Assembly: GCA_021798635.1 (NCBI GenBank)
Contig: JAJZGH010000100.1
Location: forward strand, 1 to 15,985
Source: Planctomycetota bacterium
GTDB lineage: Bacteria > Planctomycetota > Phycisphaerae > WQYP01
DNA length: 15,985 bases
Reading direction: 5' to 3'
Below the pieces are notes generated by a model. The model was given only the letters and a program-made list of their open reading frames with translations, ran no database searches and had not been told where the DNA came from. The position numbers and the translations under genes are program-made. This document shows positions 1 through 6,400 of this stretch, piece after piece. Every line of letters begins with the position of its first letter. The stretch's first letter is position 1.

Positions 1-546
1 CCCATCGCCAATGGGATTGCCATGGTAGGCAGGTTCCAGGAGGTGCTCAACGGCACCGTTGTTCAGGCGGGCGCGACGAACGGACTTAAGCAGCGTTTTG
101 TGTTTCGGTGCGGTGAAAATATGAATGCCGCCCGGACGCAGCACGCGCATGATCTCCGGCATGGCCAGTTCGGGATTGAATACATGCTCAAAAACATCCT
201 GTGTGATGAAAATATCAAACGATTCGGAAGCGATGGTCATGTGCTCAAGATTTTCGCAGCGGAATCCATTGCGATACTCGCCTGGTCGAACATCCTCGAA
301 GAACTGGGACGCGCTGTAGGCGGGGCACTGTTTGAAAAAAAAGCCGATCGACGGCGAACTTTCGTGAATGGTCAGTGTCCGCCAGGCCGGGCGCAAAGTT
401 GTTAATACTTCAACGAGTGCCCGTTGACGCGGAATCGTGCGGCAACGCTGACAGAAATAGTGATCGCGCAACCACGTCTGCTCAGCGGTAAATGTGGTGT
501 CTTCCATGCAAATGTTGCAATATCCCGGATTGCTGAATAACGCCAT
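1..546 (-). CDS. Class I SAM-dependent methyltransferase, N-terminal part (runs off the left edge)
   Basis: The reading frame is open from an ATG at 546 to the window edge, giving 182 residues without a stop; the C-terminus lies outside. The start is well supported by GGAGG six bases upstream. An N-terminal Cys pair set (C10/C13 and C32/C35) could bind zinc. The methyltransferase core follows. The usual glycine-rich motif I is replaced by IHESSPS (about 60-66). Then come FDIFITQDVFEHVFNPE (110-126), the acidic/hydrophobic motif IV region, and RVLRPGGIHIFTAPK (134-148), the post-motif segment typical of Methyltransf_11 proteins. YHGNPI (174-179) is a signature I associate with a subgroup often found near glycosyltransferase genes. 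It probably methylates a sugar or small molecule in the cytoplasm, but the substrate cannot be read from the sequence. A TATTAT box (565-570 on the plus-strand map) may be its -10. It is oriented the same way as the PEP-CTERM gene upstream of it. Confidence 0.85.
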   Translation of the reverse strand, partial: MALFSNPGYCNICMEDTTFTAEQTWLRDHYFCQRCRTIPRQRALVEVLTTLRPAWRTLTIHESSPSIGFFFKQCPAYSASQFFEDVRPGEYRNGFRCENLEHMTIASESFDIFITQDVFEHVFNPELAMPEIMRVLRPGGIHIFTAPKHKTLLKSVRRARLNNGAVEHLLEPAYHGNPIGDG

Positions 547-640
547 ACGTTGCCTCCACTGCACATAATACGGCTTATCCTAACGTGAGTTCCGTTTAAG
601 AACAGCACAAAAATAATTCCTAAAATAATTCCTCCGCGCG

Positions 641-661
641 CACCGGATGGTTAATCCGGTG
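641..661 (-). terminator. Perfect 8-bp hairpin downstream of the PEP-CTERM gene
   Basis: CACCGGAT (641-648) and ATCCGGTG (654-661) pair perfectly around a 5-base loop, 35 bases past the stop codon of the PEP-CTERM gene on the minus strand. A T-rich stretch follows only after about 12 bases of GC-rich sequence, so it is not a textbook intrinsic terminator. It may instead protect the 3' end or slow polymerase before the methyltransferase gene. Confidence 0.45.
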
Positions 662-695
662 GTTGATCCAGTATCGCCAACCCATCACCGGGCTA

Positions 696-3125
696 TCACC
701 ATGGTGTTCTAACGCGGGCCGCGCTGCGCCGTGGTTTCAGCAGCAATCCCAGAGTACCCAAGGCCAAAAGCACCAGCGCTGCAGGCTCCGGAACAGGCGC
801 GCTGCGTATCGCCTCCATGGCCCTGAACCGCGTGGCGGAGGAACGCATGAAATTCGTCGTTGACAGCAAGGGGCCGCCCGAGGGACCGGATCCCATCACG
901 CTGCTGCCGAAGATAAAGCTGGTCTGGAAGCCCGCGCTGGCGTCGGTGGTAAATAGATACATGTCAATTTGGAGGCTTAGAGCATTACTGGAGCTTACCA
1001 GACTGGAAATGCTGCCCAGATCAAAGGTGGTGTTGGAGGTGGCCGTATCCGCCAGGGCTAACGTTCCGTAGCCGTTATTCAGTAACAGCGTATTGTGATT
1101 CTCCAGATTGGTGACCTGAATGATCACCGAGCCGCTACCCGTGGATGTACCGCCCAGAAAGCTCATGACGGCATCATGGGAGGTACTGAGGTTAACGTTG
1201 GCTGTCGTGACCGTCAGGGAGCTGTGATACTGTGAAGTACCGGAGGATGTGCCTGCGGAGATAAATGAAATCTGATTATAATCCGCGACGCTGCTGGCAG
1301 GTTGTGAGGTATTGGCACCGCCGATGTTCCAGTTCTGTGCGGCCTGTGGATTGGCCGCCAACACACTGGTGACCAGGGCATTGGTGGGATCCTGCGTTAA
1401 CAGCGTGGCAACGTTGGCACCAGCCGCAGCGGAAATAGCACGAGGGGCCTGTCCGGCATTGATATAGGATTCGGTGTGCAGTTGCGGGCCGTCAAGCGTA
1501 ACCGGAAAATTGGATTGAATATTAGCACTCTGGCCATTGTAGCTATCCATCATGCCGGCTTGGGCGTTGACCGCCCCGGCCCCGGCCCCCTTGGCATAAG
1601 CGTCCGCCAGAGCGGTAGCGGAATTATCTACGCCCGCGGTGCCATTACCGGGTGTACCACCGACGGCCTGGGCGTAAGCGTTGACATAACCGCCGGCAAG
1701 ATTGGCGGTGGCTTTAGCGATCGCACTTCCGCCGGCCGCATCGCTGGATGTAGCGGCTGTCCCTCCGCCATTGCCGCCTACGGCATAACCAATAGCGGTA
1801 ACCGCGCCGCCGACCAGCGTGGTGCTTGATGTGGCCGTGGCGTTGGCCGCGCCGCCCATGCCGCTGGTAGCTCCCGTCACGCCCAGACCCCCGATACCGG
1901 CGATCGAATACGCCGCTACCCCTGAAGCTCCAGTATTATTGGCTCCCGTGCCCACCGAGGTTGCCGCACCTCCGGTGGAACCGGTACCGTGTGTTCCGCT
2001 TAGCGCATCAAAGTATCCACCGGCACCGCCGGAGGCGTAAGCTTCAATGCCGGCGTTGTTCACTGCGCCGCTGGTGATACTGCTGGTAAGCGAAGAATAC
2101 CCCGCCCCCGCCGCCCCGGCGGTACCTGAACCTGATCCGCCGCCGCCGGCACCCCCCTCAGAAATTTGGATGAGTTCCGAATGTCCTGACGTGGTCCCAC
2201 TGACCGCGTTGGTGAGGCTGACGTCGGCACCACCGCCGCCGGTAACGGTGCCGCCCCCGTGTGAAAAGCCGCCACCGGCACCACCGATTTCCGCGCCTTC
2301 GACAAACACATAACCACCATTGGAACTCGCTGAAACCGTTCCCAGGGAACCCGCTCCGCCGTTGCCACCGACACCATTACCATTAGAACCGGCAAACGTG
2401 CCGCCCGAACCGCCGTAAGATATGCCGTACACTTGTGCGGTTCCACTGCCGGCAGCCGTTGCGCTGGCCGACGCTTGTGAACTGCCACCGAGTCCGCTAT
2501 TGGCCGGCGGTGTGAAGATGGAATCAAACAGACCGCCTGCACCGCCTTGCGCCACCGCCGTGGCATAAGCGCCATTGGCGCCGGACGTGCTGGCCGTGGC
2601 ACTGGTATTACTCGAACCGCCATTGCCGCCGTTGGCTGCCGATACATTCGACGGACCGTAACTGGCCGATCCGCTTCCGCCACGAGAATAACCTGTGGCA
2701 GTGGCCTTACCCGCACTATTGCTGGTGCTGGATGTGCTTACCGCCGAGGCACCGGTATTACTGGCATCAATGCCGGCAGCGCCGCCCAGCGACACAGTAT
2801 AGGAACCGGCACTGGGCGAGAAACTGCCGGTGGCTCCATCGGTCGCTGTGGCATGGGCGTAACCGCCAGCGCCCGAATCGAAAGCGCTACCGCCATACGC
2901 GTGGGCGGTATGGCTAGCGTCGGTAGTCGCGTTGGCAACGGCGATGGCTTGGCCACCGCTCGTGGTTGTGCTGGTGCCCGGTGACCCATTTACTGTTACG
3001 GTATTGGCAATGACCAAACCCGATTGCCCCCCAGCACTGATGACTCCGAAGGCTGAAAGCAACAAGAGCACTACCTTGGCTTTACCACGCCGCGCTGAAG
3101 AAAATGTTGGCGCACACTTATACAT
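696..3125 (-). CDS. Exported Gly/Ala/Ser/Thr-rich repeat protein with PEP-CTERM sorting tail
   Basis: 809 residues. The basic N-terminus (ARRGKAK) followed by VVLLLLSAFGVISAGG reads as a Sec signal peptide. Residues of about 40-560 are low-complexity, with alternating AxAxAxA/SxSxT runs and GGxGG turns, as in extracellular beta-solenoid or adhesin-like proteins. Residues of about 570-765 are less repetitive and look like a beta-rich globular domain. The C-terminus has the full PEP-CTERM architecture: VPEP (778-781), a hydrophobic helix (about 782-796) and a basic tail (KPRRSAARVR). In PEP-CTERM/exosortase systems the tail is cut by a membrane exosortase and the protein goes to the surface or into exopolysaccharide; the exosortase is not in this window. 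The start at 3125 has GGGG upstream and an in-frame TAA six codons before it. A minus-strand promoter lies about 93 bases upstream. The specific role (adhesin, matrix protein) is unknown. Confidence 0.88.
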   Translation of the reverse strand: MYKCAPTFSSARRGKAKVVLLLLSAFGVISAGGQSGLVIANTVTVNGSPGTSTTTSGGQAIAVANATTDASHTAHAYGGSAFDSGAGGYAHATATDGATGSFSPSAGSYTVSLGGAAGIDASNTGASAVSTSSTSNSAGKATATGYSRGGSGSASYGPSNVSAANGGNGGSSNTSATASTSGANGAYATAVAQGGAGGLFDSIFTPPANSGLGGSSQASASATAAGSGTAQVYGISYGGSGGTFAGSNGNGVGGNGGAGSLGTVSASSNGGYVFVEGAEIGGAGGGFSHGGGTVTGGGGADVSLTNAVSGTTSGHSELIQISEGGAGGGGSGSGTAGAAGAGYSSLTSSITSGAVNNAGIEAYASGGAGGYFDALSGTHGTGSTGGAATSVGTGANNTGASGVAAYSIAGIGGLGVTGATSGMGGAANATATSSTTLVGGAVTAIGYAVGGNGGGTAATSSDAAGGSAIAKATANLAGGYVNAYAQAVGGTPGNGTAGVDNSATALADAYAKGAGAGAVNAQAGMMDSYNGQSANIQSNFPVTLDGPQLHTESYINAGQAPRAISAAAGANVATLLTQDPTNALVTSVLAANPQAAQNWNIGGANTSQPASSVADYNQISFISAGTSSGTSQYHSSLTVTTANVNLSTSHDAVMSFLGGTSTGSGSVIIQVTNLENHNTLLLNNGYGTLALADTATSNTTFDLGSISSLVSSSNALSLQIDMYLFTTDASAGFQTSFIFGSSVMGSGPSGGPLLSTTNFMRSSATRFRAMEAIRSAPVPEPAALVLLALGTLGLLLKPRRSAARVRTPW

Positions 3126-3217
3126 GATGACCCCACTATGTTAGAAAGACATCAGCGCCACCGAATCCGGCGCCAAAGGCACCTGCCAAATGCGAAAAAC
3201 GTTGTGTCCCCTGCTGC

Positions 3218-3246
3218 ATCTTAGGCCAGTAAAAACCAAAGGTCAA
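3218..3246 (-). promoter_or_regulatory. Sigma70-like promoter for the PEP-CTERM gene
   Basis: Read on the minus strand, TTGACC (3246-3241) is followed after exactly 17 bases by TAAGAT (3223-3218). Both boxes are close to the TTGACA/TATAAT consensus and the spacing is optimal. The predicted transcript starts near 3211, leaving a leader of about 85 nt. Confidence 0.6.
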
Positions 3247-3268
3247 AAAATACTTTGACAATTTGACC
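3241..3268. repeat. Inverted repeat (possible operator) joining the two divergent -35 boxes
   Basis: GGTCAAA (3241-3247) and TTTGACC (3262-3268) are perfect 7-bp inverted arms separated by 14 bases. A third, partial copy, TTTGACA (3254-3260), sits in the spacer, making a TTTGACaaTTTGAC direct repeat with 8-base period on the right side. Each arm contains the -35 box of one of the two divergent promoters. A dimeric regulator bound here could control both genes at once; this is inference. Confidence 0.55.
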
Positions 3269-3291
3269 CGAGGGGCAACATGGGCTAAAAT
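3263..3291 (+). promoter_or_regulatory. Sigma70-like promoter for the giant sulfotransferase/glycosyltransferase gene
   Basis: TTGACC (3263-3268), a 17-base spacer and TAAAAT (3286-3291) form a near-consensus promoter. The start of transcription is predicted near 3298, about 155 bases before the ATG at 3453. Confidence 0.6.
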
Positions 3292-3313
3292 AACAGTAGA
3301 TGCCGTGAGGCAT

Positions 3314-3437
3314 AAGTGGTGGTCCCCATTCGCATAAGTTGATAAACCGGGAATGAAGCGGCTTTTAGCTTCGCATCCCACCACTTGCCGAACTGTTACA
3401 GTGCAGTGCGACACCAGCTTGCCGCTCTGTCGGCAGG
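3314..3437 (+). promoter_or_regulatory. Structured 5' leader, candidate cis-regulatory RNA
   Basis: Within the predicted leader, AAGTGGTGG (3314-3322) pairs perfectly with CCACCACTT (3378-3386), closing a 55-base interior. The interior contains GAAGC/GCTTC (3355-3359 with 3368-3372) and an alternative CATTC/GAATG pairing (3327-3331 with 3351-3355) that shares base 3355. A second hairpin, TGCCG/CGGCA extended to 7 bp with one G-U pair (3418-3424 with 3431-3437), ends 15 bases before the start codon. The arrangement, a closed multi-helix domain followed by a hairpin near the ribosome site, is riboswitch-like. I do not recognise a known riboswitch consensus. Confidence 0.35.
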
Positions 3438-3452
3438 AATCTGAATTTTTGA

Positions 3453-6400
3453 ATGGGGCGTATTCAGATGGATAATTTTCATAGCGAATTATTTGATACC
3501 ATGACCGATACGGATTGGACCAGTTTGTCGGTGGGGTCTCTGGTATCTTACCGGTATCTGCTGCATTATGTTTCCACCCCTAAGGTGGCCTGTACATCCC
3601 TGAAATGGTGGTTTGCGGAGCTTGATGCGCCGGAATTTTTCAATTACGACAGTCTGCGCAGTTATGAAACCGACCCCCGTCTGACCATTCATGACAGTTT
3701 TTATAAAGCCTGTCCAAACGTGACCGGCCTGGACCCTGTGGACCTGAAAAAAATAGTGCTTTCACCGGATTTTTTTCGCTTTGCTCTGGTGCGTAATCCC
3801 TATACAAGAATCTTTTCCGCCTGGCAATCTAAAATTCTGTTGCGCGAGCCCTTGCAGGCAGATCCATTCATCAACGCTGATTTTTATCGTCAGGAAATTC
3901 AATCCGTTGACGATATTGCACACAATATTCAGAGCTTTCTGGAATATCTGCATGCGACACAATGGCCTGATATTATTGACCCGCATTGGACACCCCAGAG
4001 CCACGTTCTCCGCATTGGCAAGGTGCGTTACTCACAAATTGCCAAAATGGAAGACCCGGAAAGCCTCTGGAAAAATCTCGCTGATCGTATCGGCCCGGCG
4101 GCCTTTAGGAATCCCGCACAGCAGAAATACAACGAGAGTCTGCTCCCCTATTCCCCCCTATTTTTTTCCGCCCGCAGCATCGAGCTTATTCGCAAACTTT
4201 ACGCCGTCGATTTCATGGCCTTCGACTATCCTTTTGGGCTGCCCGCGGAAAATGTGAGCCTTGAGCGCGGGCACATCGATACCGCACTTAAAGCCGCCCA
4301 AATGATCCGTGGACGCAATCAACGGTTTATGAACGTGCGGCGAGCCTTGGATGTTTCGGACACACAAGCCACTCATTTTCGACTGGAGGTTGCCCAGCGG
4401 GATCAGATCGCCGCCGTGCTTGCCGGCCAGGTGGCCCAGCGCGAACACGATCTTTCCATGTTGCAAAAACAGGTGGCTGAAAGCACCGAAAACCTGGCCC
4501 AGTGCAAGGAGGCCCTCGGCAGCCTGAACGCGGCGGTAGCGGATGGATCGCATCATATCGTTGAACTCACCGATCTTCTCGCCGGCACCCGGCAATCTGC
4601 TGCAGCGCTTAACCAGGATTTAACCGAACGCAACAATCGTATTGCCATGTTGCAAACGCAGGTGTCAGAAATCACCGCACAGTTGTCACACCGCGACGAA
4701 ACGATCGCCGGACTCCAGGCGGCGTTAACAGAGCGTCAACTGCGGATCGCCGAGCTGGTTCGCGTGCGCGAAGCTCGAACCTTGCGCGGGCGGCTCAAAA
4801 TATTGCGCCAAAGAACGCGCCCGATACGTTATTTCTTCATGAACAAATCCCTGGCGGCGGCACGCATGGAGCAATGCGATCAAGCCAGTAATTTCCCAGC
4901 ACGGAAAACTCTGACGTTCCTTGAATCGCTACGACAACTGCGTAAAAAAACCCGCCCCTTGCGTTACTGGATCATGAGAAAGCCGCTTCCGCACACCGAA
5001 CTGCCGCGATCCTCTTCCTTTGCCGCTGCTCCCGAAGCGCCTGCCCGGATGCGCCCAACAGGCACGGTGGCACCGACCAGAATGTCCGGGGCCACCGCGG
5101 ACTATGTTAAGGAATCTCAATGGATGGCTGTTGATACGCGCATCAGGGCCATCGCCTTCTATTTGCCGCAGTTTCATCCCATTCACGAAAACGATGTCTG
5201 GTGGGGAAAAGGATTTACAGAATGGACCAACGTATCTAAAACCCAGCCGCAGTTTGCGGGGCATTATCAGCCGCACCTGCCCGGGGAATTGGGATTTTAT
5301 GATCTGCGTGTGCTGGATGTTCAGAAGCGGCAGATTGAACTGGCGCGGCAATACGGCATCCAGGGCTTCTGTTACTACTATTATTGGTTTAATGGACGAA
5401 AACTGCTGGAACATCCACTGGAGCAAATGCTTAGGCGTCCGGAATTGGATTTTCCGTTCTGTATCTGCTGGGCCAATGAATCCTGGTCGCGGTGCTGGGA
5501 TGGCCTGGAGAACGACGTTCTGATCCAACAGCAGCACAGCGCCGAAGATGACCTCGCGTTTATCCACGAAGTTACTTCGCTTTTTACAGATTCCCGTTAC
5601 ATCCGCGTTGAGGGGCGTCCCTTGCTGGTTGTTTATCGCCCATCCCTTCTGCCTGATCCGGCGGCCACGGCGCGGCGCTGGCGGCAATATTGCCGGGACT
5701 GCGGCATAGGTGAAATAGTTATCGCCTATACCCAGTCCTTTGACCGCATCGATCCCGCTGCCATCGGTTTTGATTATGCCATTGAATTTCCCCCCAACAA
5801 TATTGACACGCGGATTATCACATCCGACATTCAGGGCCTGAATTCAAACTATGCCGGAACGGTATACGACTACCCTAATCTGATCGAAAAATGTCAGGAG
5901 CTGCCTCAGCCACCTTATCGTCTGTTCCGCGGCGTTTGCCCGGGATGGGATAATGAATCCCGCAAACCAGGCCATGGCGTAACCTATGCCGGCGCAACAC
6001 CTGCCCTGTACCGCCAATGGCTCAATAGTGCGTGCGAATATACGTCCAAAAACCTTCCAGCCGGGGAACAATTTGTTTTTATCAACGCCTGGAATGAATG
6101 GGCGGAAGGTGCGTATCTTGAGCCGGATCGGCGCTATGGGTATGCTTGGCTGCAGGCCACCGCTGAGGCGTTGCAACAATTCCCCGCCGGGCAACTGCCG
6201 CGCAAACTCGTGGTGGTGACGCACGACTGTCATCCGCATGGTGCGCAACTCATCATTCTTAATGTATGCCGAGATCTTTCCCGACAACTGGGTTGCACTC
6301 TTGCGATCATCACGCTGGGTGAAGGTGATCTGGAAGACCAGTTCGCCCAATGCGGAGAAATTTATCGCTGGTGGCAGCTATCCAGCCAGCAGCGTACGGC

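Larger units (their letters stand above)
3126..3452. promoter_or_regulatory. Divergent intergenic control region between the PEP-CTERM and giant glycosyltransferase genes
   Basis: This 327-bp gap has no credible gene. A 92-residue minus-strand frame inside it has no family features. It holds two back-to-back sigma70-like promoters, an inverted repeat joining their -35 boxes, and a hairpin-rich leader on the plus-strand side; these are listed separately. Confidence 0.7.

Noticed and set aside
1819..2984. Several open frames of 70-220 codons on both strands inside the PEP-CTERM gene
   Set aside because: They are antisense or shifted readings of GC-rich, low-complexity codons; they lack start signals and give Pro/Arg-rich sequences with no family features.
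3314..3386. Known riboswitch (c-di-GMP, TPP, cobalamin, fluoride) in the leader
   Set aside because: I compared the leader with the consensus cores I remember and found no convincing match; only the hairpin architecture is claimed.
3136..3414. 92-codon minus-strand frame in the divergent promoter region
   Set aside because: It spans both promoters and the leader stem-loop, has no recognisable domain, and would place a gene on top of the control region.
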